Source: Bacillota bacterium (GTDB lineage: Bacteria > Bacillota_C > Negativicutes > JAEYSJ01). From it: a stretch of 40,020 bases of DNA. Under the pieces are notes generated by a model that was not told the origin of the DNA, made no database searches, and worked only from the letters and a program-made list of their open reading frames with translations. Made by a program: the position numbers and the translations under genes. Positions 26,193 through 31,906 of the stretch are shown here, one piece after another (the stretch's first letter is position 1; every line of letters starts with the position of its first letter). The stretch covers positions 1-40,020 of the forward strand of contig JAEYSJ010000112.1 of the NCBI GenBank assembly GCA_023434855.1, read 5' to 3'.

Positions 26193-26823
26193 AAAATGTG
26201 CCTGTTTCCAAATATTTTAAGGCATCTTCCCTTTCCGCCCGCCATCTGGCAAATAACCCTGGTCTATCTGCCGGACTTCCTGCCGACCAGGACATGTCAG
26301 TAAGTTTTACTTCGTAAATATTATAAATAATATCATAGTCACTCATGCTATTGAGATCCTGCCCAACCAAATCAGCGGCATCGCTAAATACTTCCGCTCC
26401 ATATGTCGGGCCATGCTGTACACAGTTTGACCATAACACTGCTTTTAAAGCATCACTGTGTCCGGAAATATCAAATCCATATTTTTCGATTAAGATTTGT
26501 GCGCCGGCATCATAATATTCGGGTTTAACATAATCGTCCTGCAAGGTGGCAAACCCTTCCGGATCGATATTGCCAATTTCCTGCCATTTGTTAACAAATG
26601 ATTGGTCATATGCCGGGTCGCCGGCTATCAGCAATTGCTTTCCATATTCATCATACGGAGCAGGCTGTTGGCAAAGCCAATTTACAAAATCCTGCACTTT
26701 TCCGGCTGCACTTGAGAATTGATAAATACCATAACTCCAGCCGCCGGCGTCGTTATTGTCTTGCGATACAGCAGCCGGATCGCCGCCGCTTTCATATTTC
26801 GCACTTAAAGCTCCTATTCTCAT
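26191..26823 (-). CDS. Lysozyme-like / VgrG-related peptidoglycan hydrolase
   Basis: 210-residue protein. Its start (IGALSAKYESGGDPAAVSQD, then GGWSYGIYQFSS) matches the lysozyme-like domain found in phage and VgrG-related proteins, where the Glu in YESG would be the catalytic acid and GGxSYGxYQ the substrate cleft. The later segment KAVLWSNCVQHGP is also typical. There is no signal peptide and no cell-wall-binding repeat, so export must use another route, or the protein is released by lysis. ATG 26823 has GGGAGG 8 nt upstream. It is flanked by a terminator on the left and 450 bp of gene-free DNA on the right. No phage genes are adjacent. Confidence 0.7.
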   Translation of the reverse strand: MRIGALSAKYESGGDPAAVSQDNNDAGGWSYGIYQFSSAAGKVQDFVNWLCQQPAPYDEYGKQLLIAGDPAYDQSFVNKWQEIGNIDPEGFATLQDDYVKPEYYDAGAQILIEKYGFDISGHSDALKAVLWSNCVQHGPTYGAEVFSDAADLVGQDLNSMSDYDIIYNIYEVKLTDMSWSAGSPADRPGLFARWRAEREDALKYLETGTF

Positions 26824-26981
26824 AAAATATTCCTCCCAGTCCCAGTATGAAAATCGGCCTGATAGACAACTATTTTTTTAGATGCATCTATATCTGAACA
26901 TTCCCGCAATGTGCACATATAAACCCCTGTTTCCCAGGAAATATCCGTCCAACTACCAACGGTATATTATATTCTGTAAAT

Positions 26982-27118
26982 AAAAAAAAGGAAACCCAAA
27001 GGGCTTCCTCTTATATATGTTTACAGCCGGGCATGCTGAAAATCCGGACATACTTATCATAAATAAAGAAATGCCCGGCGGCAAAGCCGCCGGGCAAAAG
27101 GTTAGATAGTGACCGACT
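26982..27118 (-). ncRNA. Candidate small RNA, Pho-box-like promoter
   Basis: Transcription from the minus-strand promoter with -10 at 27125-27130 would start near 27118. It first meets a perfect 10-bp hairpin GCCCGGCGGC/GCCGCCGGGC (27073-27095; tail ATTTCTTTATTT), then a hairpin AGGAAGCCC/GGGTTTCCT (26989-27009) followed by eight T residues, a classical terminator. Products of about 45 or 135 nt are predicted. No ORF with a ribosome binding site lies inside. The rest of the gap 26824-26981 has no feature that I can support, and read-through could also form a leader for the lysozyme-like gene. Confidence 0.5.
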
Positions 27119-27124
27119 ATTTAA

Positions 27125-27158
27125 ATAATATAATAAGTTTATGACAAAAATGTGACAA
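27125..27158 (-). promoter_or_regulatory. Pho-box-like promoter 1
   Basis: Minus strand: TTGTCAC-ATTT-TTGTCAT (27141-27158), 10 nt, then -10 TATTAT (27125-27130). There is no -35 hexamer; the direct repeat with 11-bp period takes its place, as in PhoB-activated promoters. Three other promoters in the window share this layout. Confidence 0.7.
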
Positions 27159-27275
27159 TTAGATTATTAAATTTTTGTGTAACTAAATTATGATAGAAAT
27201 TGATAATTTTCATACATATATCGCCTTTAACTTGCATATATTGCTTTATATTCTTTTTTAGGGGAGGCATTACTA

Positions 27276-27389
27276 ATGGACTTATCCATCTTTGTCGATT
27301 TACTGCTTACTACTTCCACGTTAACACCGTGGGTAATGGCTTGTGCTTTGCTCTGGTATTTGATTGCCTGTGTATTTGACAAGGCGTAA
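27276..27389 (+). CDS. 37-aa predicted membrane peptide
   Basis: Very short ORF with AGGGGAGG 8 nt before ATG. The product begins MDLSIFVDLLLTT and has a hydrophobic helix around residues 19-34 (VMACALLWYLIACVF) with two Cys, ending FDKA. A short membrane peptide is likely. It lies upstream of the 27464 ORF on the same strand. I do not recognise a family. Confidence 0.6.
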   Translation: MDLSIFVDLLLTTSTLTPWVMACALLWYLIACVFDKA

Positions 27390-27463
27390 GCATATATGTA
27401 TAACTCTAATTGTTCAAAACCAAAATAGATATAGAACTTAAAAATTATCAAGGAGATGATAGC

Positions 27464-27709
27464 ATAAATACGTTAAAATTCTGCAGCACTACTATGAGTC
27501 AAGAACTGAGGGAACTAGTTGAAAAAGCCAAGACAGAATTTACAAATGTCCAAATTACGGTTGATCCCTGTGAAAACAGTGCCAGTGATCAAAAATACAG
27601 TGCGATAGCTAATGGTACACTTGTTACAGGCGATACCACCCATGTACTATTTGAACGAATCAAAAATATTATCGGTGAACGTGAAGTTGCTACAGACTAT
27701 AATCGATAA
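27464..27709 (+). CDS. Small hypothetical protein, possible AUA start
   Basis: Short cytosolic protein of about 81 residues, not recognised. It has a Ser/Thr-rich start (FCSTTMSQELRELVEKAKTEF), a central ITVDPCENSASDQKYSA and a C-terminal helix HVLFERIKNIIGEREVA. The frame is open from TTG 27410, but the only good ribosome binding site, AAGGAG at 27450-27455, stands 8 nt before an ATA codon (27464); ATG 27494 has no such site. Either a rare AUA start is used or the true start is elsewhere. A strong terminator begins at the stop codon, which supports a real gene. Confidence 0.5.
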   Translation: MNTLKFCSTTMSQELRELVEKAKTEFTNVQITVDPCENSASDQKYSAIANGTLVTGDTTHVLFERIKNIIGEREVATDYNR

Positions 27710-27745
27710 AATATCGCACCCGGTCTACACCGGGTGCGATATTTT
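27708..27745. terminator. Bidirectional terminator
   Basis: Perfect 17-bp stem (AAAATATCGCACCCGGT and complement) with a 4-nt loop, overlapping the stop of the 27464 ORF and serving the convergent 31-aa peptide gene. Confidence 0.93.
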
Positions 27746-27773
27746 GTAAAGCCTTATCTTGCAGCTTTCCAGT

Positions 27774-27869
27774 CTACTGGATCATAGAATATGTATGTAA
27801 AAACAATCCTATTGATATAGCCGCCAAAGTTGCCATTGCTCCAATACCGTATACAATATATTTAACCAT
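27774..27869 (-). CDS. 31-aa predicted membrane peptide
   Basis: Short ORF with AAAGGAGAT 6 nt before ATG. The product MVKYIVYGIGAMATLAAISI continues into LFLHTYSMIQ: one transmembrane helix with a positively charged N-terminus. It has its own Pho-box-like promoter about 160 nt upstream and a terminator downstream, so it is a full transcription unit despite its size. Family unknown. One-helix peptides of this size often bind and tune a larger membrane protein. Confidence 0.65.
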   Translation of the reverse strand: MVKYIVYGIGAMATLAAISIGLFLHTYSMIQ

Positions 27870-28026
27870 CCAAATATCTCCTTTCAAGCTTTGCGCCAGT
27901 CTGAACTGTAAAAAAATAATACCCGGCAACACTAAGTCACTGGGCAATGCAAAGTGGTTATTAATAGGGGAGAAAATCTATATATAAATAGAGAGTATTA
28001 CCTCCCTATGAATTTTCTCTGTATTT

Positions 28027-28071
28027 ATAATACAAAAGATTTATGACAAATATGTGACAGGTTTATTACAA
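28027..28071 (-). promoter_or_regulatory. Pho-box-like promoter 2 (31-aa peptide)
   Basis: Minus strand: three half-sites at 11-bp period, TTGTAAT-AAAC-CTGTCAC-ATAT-TTGTCAT, then 10 nt and -10 TATTAT (28027-28032). It is the longest array of the four and close to the enterobacterial Pho-box consensus. Confidence 0.75.
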
Positions 28072-28225
28072 TTATGTCACAAAATATTCCTTGCTAAATG
28101 AATATATAAACCAATACCTGACGAGGAGGACACTAAAAAGGGAGGGTAAAATGAATGACCCTCCTTATATTTACCTCATCATATAATATCCCGATCTGAT
28201 TGCACGAATATATATTCGCGCCGTT

Positions 28226-28256
28226 CCACTCCGTGTCCTCCGCGTACTCCGCGGTT
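28226..28256. repeat. CGCGGAGG-type dispersed repeat
   Basis: On the minus strand AACCGCGGAG-TACGCGGAGG-ACACGGAG: three roughly 10-bp units with the same layout as the CGCCAAGG repeats at 10360 and 12719. This repeat type is widespread in bacterial intergenic regions. Confidence 0.65.
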
Positions 28257-28434
28257 CAAAACACTAGACCAAACTAGCTGCTGCCCAAGAACTTAAACTT
28301 TCTGATTAAATAAAAAATCCCGGTTTCCCGGGTAAGGCCAAGGGTGATTGGTTAATATATTATATTCACATGAACAGTGATCGGTTAATATCATGCGTAA
28401 TACAATCGACAGACAACTATTGGAAATTATCCGG

Positions 28435-28683
28435 CTATTTTTGTTTAATATTCGCCAGGCACTCCTGACAAACATTTTTGCCTCTAAAATTAGTTACTTC
28501 GCCGACACTGCCACAAAATACACAAGCCAGTGAAGGCTCGTATTTCCGTAAAATTATCCGGTCATTATCCACATAAATTTCCAGTGGATCCTTTTCTTTA
28601 AGTTTTAGTGTATGACGCAATTTAACAGGAATAACCACCCTGCCGAGTTGGTCCAATTTTCGAACAATTCCGGTAGCTTTCAT
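28435..28683 (-). CDS. AbrB-family transcriptional regulator with C-terminal Cys pairs
   Basis: 82 residues. The N-terminal swapped-hairpin AbrB DNA-binding domain (MKATGIVRKLDQLGRVVIP, then LRHTLKLKEKDPLEIYV) is nearly identical in pattern to AbrB/Abh. The C-terminal part carries CVFC and CQEC pairs, which could bind zinc and take the place of the usual AbrB multimerisation domain. The ATG has AAGGGG 9 nt upstream. Its promoter shares sequence with that of the His-rich gene at 28996. AbrB proteins control transition-state genes by binding AT-rich DNA; its targets here are unknown, but the AT-rich promoters nearby are candidates. Confidence 0.92.
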   Translation of the reverse strand: MKATGIVRKLDQLGRVVIPVKLRHTLKLKEKDPLEIYVDNDRIILRKYEPSLACVFCGSVGEVTNFRGKNVCQECLANIKQK

Positions 28684-28776
28684 TATTTATTACCCCTTAT
28701 TCAAAAATTTTTAGTAAAAATACCAATTCCTAAATTGTTAAAATATAAATTTAGAGCATTTATACGCTCTAAATCA

Positions 28777-28833
28777 TTAGTAATTATTCTTAATTAGTAA
28801 TTATATTGTATTACTATTTTCTCCAAAAAGCAA
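28777..28833 (-). promoter_or_regulatory. AbrB gene promoter with tandem TTAGTAA sites
   Basis: Minus strand -35 TTGCTT (28828-28833), 17-nt spacer, -10 TACAAT (28805-28810). Downstream of the -10 lie two TTACTAA sites (plus-strand TTAGTAA at 28777 and 28794) 17 bp apart. The layout and much of the sequence are shared with 29573-29629. Confidence 0.7.
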
Positions 28834-28941
28834 TAGACTTTTTGAAAAAATATACCGCCAATCCAAGGAAAGACGGTAAAATATCGTTCATAGTAATAAT
28901 AAAGGAAGTTCATTTATCTAGCTAATTATACCAGAAAATAA

Positions 28942-28970
28942 AGCCTGCCAGAAATTATACCTAGCAGGCT
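28942..28970 (-). terminator. Terminator of His-rich gene 1
   Basis: Minus-strand stem AGCCTGC / GCAGGCT with a 15-nt loop followed by TTATTTT, 25 nt after the stop of the 28996 gene. Confidence 0.7.
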
Positions 28971-28995
28971 GAATGTATGTAATTTTGGGACAATC

Positions 28996-29442
28996 TTAAC
29001 GGCGCCAGGATAAAAAGAAGGAATCATGATTTTCGAAACTTCTATGGTCGTCCCGGATAAAAACAAATACTCCTTCATGCCAGAATCCTACACTAACCAA
29101 TTCATCCGAGTCGTTATAGAATAGCACCGCATCATTTATCCGGTGGCCATGATACCAAAAACCATGGCTTTCATGCCAGCTATAGGGATGTAATCCCGGG
29201 AACCTTTCCCCCCAGCCACGCTCATGCATAAACCGGCGGTCATCAATTATTAAATGAACATCCCGGCGCTCATGCCATCTAAAAGGCAAGTTCTCGTCTT
29301 CATGATAATAGGACGGATGCCAGCTTTCATGGTGATATGCCTGATGTGACCAATCATGGTGACGATAATCTCTTTCCGCGCTTACAACCGAAGAAAACAT
29401 CATAATAAACAACGCGATAGCAAAAAACAAAATTTTTTTCAT
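28996..29442 (-). CDS. His/Trp-rich secreted protein, copy 1
   Basis: 148 residues with a signal peptide ending VVSA (~22). The mature protein has 18 His and many Trp, Tyr and Arg, including DWSHQAYHHESWHPSYYHED and the closing block DSDELVSVGFWHEG, then FENHDSFFLSW. The second copy, at 30668, has the same C-terminal blocks, so the two are paralogues. No Cys and no enzyme motif are present. His clusters suggest metal binding in the envelope, which is inference. ATG 29442 has AAGGGGG 9 nt upstream. Its promoter is of the TTAGTAA type, unlike copy 2. Confidence 0.82.
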   Translation of the reverse strand: MKKILFFAIALFIMMFSSVVSAERDYRHHDWSHQAYHHESWHPSYYHEDENLPFRWHERRDVHLIIDDRRFMHERGWGERFPGLHPYSWHESHGFWYHGHRINDAVLFYNDSDELVSVGFWHEGVFVFIRDDHRSFENHDSFFLSWRR

Positions 29443-29572
29443 TATAAACGGCCCCCTTCATATGCTAATATTCTTTCAAAATTTCCTCAAATGCTGTTAA
29501 CCTTTTCTCTTAATCATCTTCCTAAATTGCAGAATATATATGCAAATGTTTCGCAATGCCACACCCTCTCTA

Positions 29573-29629
29573 TTAGTAACGATTATTCGTTAGTAATTAC
29601 ATTATATTATTGTTTTCTTTGAAAGGCAA
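29573..29629 (-). promoter_or_regulatory. His-rich gene 1 promoter with tandem TTAGTAA sites
   Basis: Minus strand -35 TTGCCT (29624-29629), 17-nt spacer, -10 TATAAT (29601-29606), followed by two TTACTAA sites (plus-strand TTAGTAA at 29573 and 29590) 17 bp apart. TAACGA-N4-TCGTTA also forms a palindrome between them. Confidence 0.7.
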
Positions 29630-29655
29630 TACAATCCTGCGAATTCTGTAAAAAG

Positions 29656-29686
29656 GAAAAAAGCTATCTATCAAAGACAGACAGCT
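29656..29686 (-). terminator. Terminator of CAP-domain gene
   Basis: Minus-strand hairpin AGCTGTCTGTC / GATAGATAGCT (with G-T pairs) followed by six T residues, shortly after the stop of the 29708 gene. Confidence 0.85.
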
Positions 29687-29707
29687 ATTATCTGTGTTTT
29701 TGCTGAT

Positions 29708-30532
29708 TTAAGGAGTGAAGAAGTCCTGCACTCCGTATAAACTGCCGCTTTGCGGGTCGCGTACCATCCCAATGCCTACTTCAACAAAGTTAGGGTCTAA
29801 AATATTGGCCCGATGGGGTGGACTATTCATCCAGCCGGTTTCTATCTTTTCAACCGTTTGATCATAAGCAATATTTTCTCCGGCATAACTATATCTCAGA
29901 CCAGCTCTGCTCATCCGGTCAAATGGCGATTCTCCATCAGGATTGTCATGAGCAAAGAATTTTCTGTTAATCATGTCAGCTGCATGTGCCCTGGCGATTG
30001 CCGCAAGCCTTGCATTGAGTCTAAGCGGCGGCAGTCCATTTGCGGTACGGTCCGCATTAAGCAGCTCCAGCGCCTTTTGCTCCTCCGAAGTCAAAGTCAC
30101 ATCTTTACTATGAGAAAGTGAAACCTTACCGGCAATTGGTTCCTTGTCTTCGTCAATCGGAAAATCAATATGCCAGTCAACATGCCAGTGATTATAATGA
30201 TTATTGGTTATGTTGTCTTTACGGAATTTCCATTGTCTTTGTTCGCCAGGATTTAAATTTACGTTCTGGTCATACACAGAAAAATCCGTTAAGCGCCGTT
30301 TGCTGCCACTGTCTGTTTGCACATCCACATGAAAATCAATACGATTTATGTGATTAATACGCGTATCGCCGACATTAATAAAGTATCCTTCAATAACTAA
30401 GGAATCGCCTTTGTCAAAATAAACATCTGTAGTTTTCCACTGCAATTCCGCGGCTGCACTGGCAATAGCAACAAAATTGCCAAGTACAAGAAATGATAGA
30501 ACAAAGACACTTCCCCAGAATTTTCGCTTCAT
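29708..30532 (-). CDS. Exported CAP-domain (SCP/PR1) protein with SLAP-like N-domain
   Basis: 274 residues with a signal peptide ending IASAAA (~27). Residues ~28-145 form a beta-rich domain (WKTTDVYFDKGDSLVIEGYFINVG), similar to SLAP-type domains of Firmicutes surface proteins. Residues ~155-274 are a CAP domain: LLNADRTANGLPPLRLNARLAAIARAHA with the metal-site His, FFAHDNPDG, AGENIAY and WMNSPPHRANILDPNFVEVGIG, all canonical. Bacterial CAP proteins often occur in spore coats or at the surface; their activity is largely unknown. The ATG has GAGGG 4 nt upstream. It lies between the two His-rich paralogues in the same direction, but each gene has its own terminator. Confidence 0.9.
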   Translation of the reverse strand: MKRKFWGSVFVLSFLVLGNFVAIASAAAELQWKTTDVYFDKGDSLVIEGYFINVGDTRINHINRIDFHVDVQTDSGSKRRLTDFSVYDQNVNLNPGEQRQWKFRKDNITNNHYNHWHVDWHIDFPIDEDKEPIAGKVSLSHSKDVTLTSEEQKALELLNADRTANGLPPLRLNARLAAIARAHAADMINRKFFAHDNPDGESPFDRMSRAGLRYSYAGENIAYDQTVEKIETGWMNSPPHRANILDPNFVEVGIGMVRDPQSGSLYGVQDFFTP

Positions 30533-30618
30533 CTTTCCCTCGCAATAAGTTTATTTTAATTATAATATAACTCCTGTCAATTATAAAACCCGCCAGGCAA
30601 CCAATTAGCAAAATAAAA

Positions 30619-30642
30619 GCCCGCCACCATATGCCAGCGGGC
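30619..30642 (-). terminator. Terminator of His-rich gene 2
   Basis: Minus-strand stem GCCCGC / GCGGGC (extendable through TGGC/GGTGG bases), followed by TTTTATTTT, 25 nt after the stop of the 30668 gene. Confidence 0.75.
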
Positions 30643-30667
30643 CAAACCGAATCCAATTTTTAAAATA

Positions 30668-31177
30668 TTAATTATGCCAGGAAAGGAAGAAGGAATCATG
30701 ATTTTCATAACTGGAACCATCATCACGGATCATGATAAATGCGCCATCATGCCAAAACCCTACACTGACAAGTTCATCCGAGTCATCATAGAACATTACC
30801 CCATCTGTTACACGATGGCCACGATACCAGAATTCCCGTCCTTCACCATGCCACCGGTAAGGATGCAGCCCTGGAAAACGCTCTCCCCAACCATGATGAT
30901 ACATACGTTCCATTCGATAATGGTAGAATCGATCACGGCGATCATGCCACCTAAAAGGCATACCTTCAGCCCAATGTCCTGCTGAACGCCAGTGGCCATC
31001 CCGGTAGGCAGAGTGTGACCAATCGTGATTACGATAGTGCCTGTACCGGGAATCGTGATCTCGCGAATCTTCCTGCCGATGCCTGTCACGGTCTGAGTCA
31101 TCATAACGCGCAGCACTTGCTATCGAAGCCGTACCCATGATAAACACCGCCAAAACAAACAATAATACCTTTTTCAT
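30668..31177 (-). CDS. His/Trp-rich secreted protein, copy 2
   Basis: 169 residues with a signal peptide ending ASAA (~23). An Asp/Arg/His-rich stretch (YDDSDRDRHRQEDSRDHDSR) is followed by the blocks shared with copy 1: NHDWSHSAYRDGHW, MPFRWHDRRD, HGWGERFPGLHPYRWH, DSDELVSVGFWHDG and ENHDSFFLSWH. It has 17 His and no Cys. ATG 31177 has GGGAGGAGG 8 nt upstream. It is controlled by a Pho-box-like promoter 30 nt further up. Cation or phosphate-related binding in the envelope is possible, but nothing in the sequence proves it. Confidence 0.82.
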   Translation of the reverse strand: MKKVLLFVLAVFIMGTASIASAARYDDSDRDRHRQEDSRDHDSRYRHYRNHDWSHSAYRDGHWRSAGHWAEGMPFRWHDRRDRFYHYRMERMYHHGWGERFPGLHPYRWHGEGREFWYRGHRVTDGVMFYDDSDELVSVGFWHDGAFIMIRDDGSSYENHDSFFLSWHN

Positions 31178-31206
31178 TTTGCTATCCTCCTCCCTTATTA
31201 TAACTA

Positions 31207-31240
31207 ATTATATCCATCATATGTGACAAAAATATGACAG
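31207..31240 (-). promoter_or_regulatory. Pho-box-like promoter 3 (His-rich gene 2)
   Basis: Minus strand: CTGTCAT-ATTT-TTGTCAC (31223-31240), 10 nt, then a consensus -10 TATAAT (31207-31212), about 30 nt before the gene start. Confidence 0.8.
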
Positions 31241-31408
31241 TTGTGGCAATAACAGGACTACGCAAGACAAGGGGACGGTTCCATCATCTCGTTTGGCACA
31301 ATAACTATTCTAAGCAAAAAATCCCTCAAAATTAAATTTAAAACACGAACGTTCTAAGTTTGGGAAATTTATTTTTTCATGGTTCATGTAAATATTTTCA
31401 AAAAAGTA

Positions 31409-31473
31409 TTGACCTTTAAAGGAAAATAATGTATATTTAAGTTAGTAAATGATAATAATTATCGTTTACTAAC
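31409..31473 (+). promoter_or_regulatory. Promoter with Fur-box-like core in a 33-bp palindrome
   Basis: -35 TTGACC (31409-31414), 17-nt spacer, -10 TATATT (31432-31437). Immediately downstream, 31441-31473 forms a palindrome with one mismatch: outer arms GTTAGTAAA / TTTACTAAC and core TGATAAT-A-ATTATCG (31450-31464), which fits the 7-1-7 Fur box. It overlaps the transcription start, so it should be repressed when occupied. It precedes the Cys-rich peptide. Confidence 0.78.
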
Positions 31474-31510
31474 AACTCAATAAATTGACCAGCTAAAGGA
31501 GCTGAGATAT

Positions 31511-31615
31511 ATGTTCTGCTATAAAGATTATGAAATGAAAGAATGTTGCGGGTGCTTTGAATCCTGCTGTTATGAAGACTGTGGATGCTGCGAGGAGTGT
31601 GAAGAATGTTGCTAA
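31511..31615 (+). CDS. 34-aa cysteine-rich peptide (12 Cys)
   Basis: A complete tiny gene: promoter, operator, AAAGGAG 9 nt before ATG, ORF, TAA and terminator. Cys are residues 3, 12, 13, 15, 19, 20, 24, 26, 27, 30, 33 and 34, with Glu/Asp between them (pattern ECCGC ... SCCYEDCGCCEECEECC) and no signal peptide. The density is like a metallothionein, and soft-metal or Fe-S binding in the cytosol is the natural reading. The Fur-box-like operator suggests production under iron limitation. I do not recognise a named family. A precursor of a modified peptide is an alternative, but no modification enzyme is adjacent. Confidence 0.75.
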   Translation: MFCYKDYEMKECCGCFESCCYEDCGCCEECEECC

Positions 31616-31624
31616 AAAAAGATT

Positions 31625-31650
31625 AAAACTGCCTCTTACGAGGCAGTTTT
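31625..31650. terminator. Bidirectional terminator
   Basis: Perfect stem AAAACTGCCTC / GAGGCAGTTTT with loop TTAC and A/T tracts, shared by the Cys-rich peptide gene and the convergent 39-aa peptide gene. Confidence 0.93.
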
Positions 31651-31677
31651 TCTTGTGATTTCAGATTATTTGCATAT

Positions 31678-31797
31678 TCACATGCCTTTACGCCAATATG
31701 CTTCAATACGTACATCTTCATTACCAGCAACTACGCATAACAAGCCTGCGAGACCACTTACAACTAAACCGATAAATAAGATGACTTCCGTTTCCAT
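31678..31797 (-). CDS. 39-aa predicted membrane peptide
   Basis: Short ORF with AAGGGGTG 10 nt before ATG. The product METEVILFIGLVVSGLAGLL has one transmembrane helix (~5-24) followed by a charged tail (NEDVRIEAYWRKGM), probably cytosolic or external depending on topology. It has its own Pho-box-like promoter about 110 nt upstream and shares the terminator at 31625. Family unknown. Confidence 0.62.
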   Translation of the reverse strand: METEVILFIGLVVSGLAGLLCVVAGNEDVRIEAYWRKGM

Positions 31798-31906
31798 TAT
31801 TAATATACACCCCTTCTTAGTTGTTCATCCCGAATTGCTATGGCATTGTTTAGCATTTTATTTGCTGGTGATAAAGACTGTAAATATATGGTGGATAAGT
31901 ACAGTT

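Larger units (their letters stand above)
27870..28434. other. Gene-free stretch with regulatory and repeat sequences
   Basis: This contains the leader and Pho-box-like promoter of the 31-aa peptide, a GAGAAAAT/ATTTTCTC inverted repeat in that leader, a minus-strand terminator-like hairpin (28138-28166, AAGGAGGGT / ACCCTCCCTT), a palindrome CGAATATATATTCG (~28205-28218), a dispersed repeat (28226-28256) and two direct copies of TGATYGGTTAATAT (~28345 and ~28378). No supported gene. Confidence 0.6.
28684..28995. other. AT-rich leader of the AbrB gene, no gene
   Basis: This holds the AbrB promoter (28805-28833), a TTTAGAGC/GCTCTAAA hairpin in the 5' leader (~28750-28773) and the terminator of the His-rich gene (28942-28970). 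No further coding sequence. Confidence 0.6.
31178..31510. other. Divergent promoter region
   Basis: This carries the Pho-box-like promoter of His-rich gene 2 and, facing the other way, the promoter and Fur/TTAGTAA-type operator of the Cys-rich peptide. Between them a short string GCAAGACAAGGGGACGGTTC (31263-31282) resembles fragments of mobile elements common in anaerobic Firmicutes. No gene. Confidence 0.6.

Noticed and set aside
27227..27451. 74-codon minus-strand frame opposite the 37-aa peptide gene
   Set aside because: No ribosome binding site, antisense to a better supported ORF, low-complexity translation.
28151..28186. GGGAGGG followed by ATG and 11 codons
   Set aside because: The G-rich string is one arm of a hairpin and the ORF is too short to judge; treated as a terminator-like structure.
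28205..28218. Perfect palindrome CGAATATATATTCG as an operator
   Set aside because: No promoter elements at suitable distance and no gene starts next to it; AT-rich palindromes of this size can occur by chance.
30560..30590. TTGACA at ~30580 (minus strand) as a fifth Pho-like or housekeeping promoter for the CAP gene
   Set aside because: A single half-site only; TATAAT is 10 nt after it but no second TGTCA repeat exists, and at 17 nt the hexamer is AAAATA.
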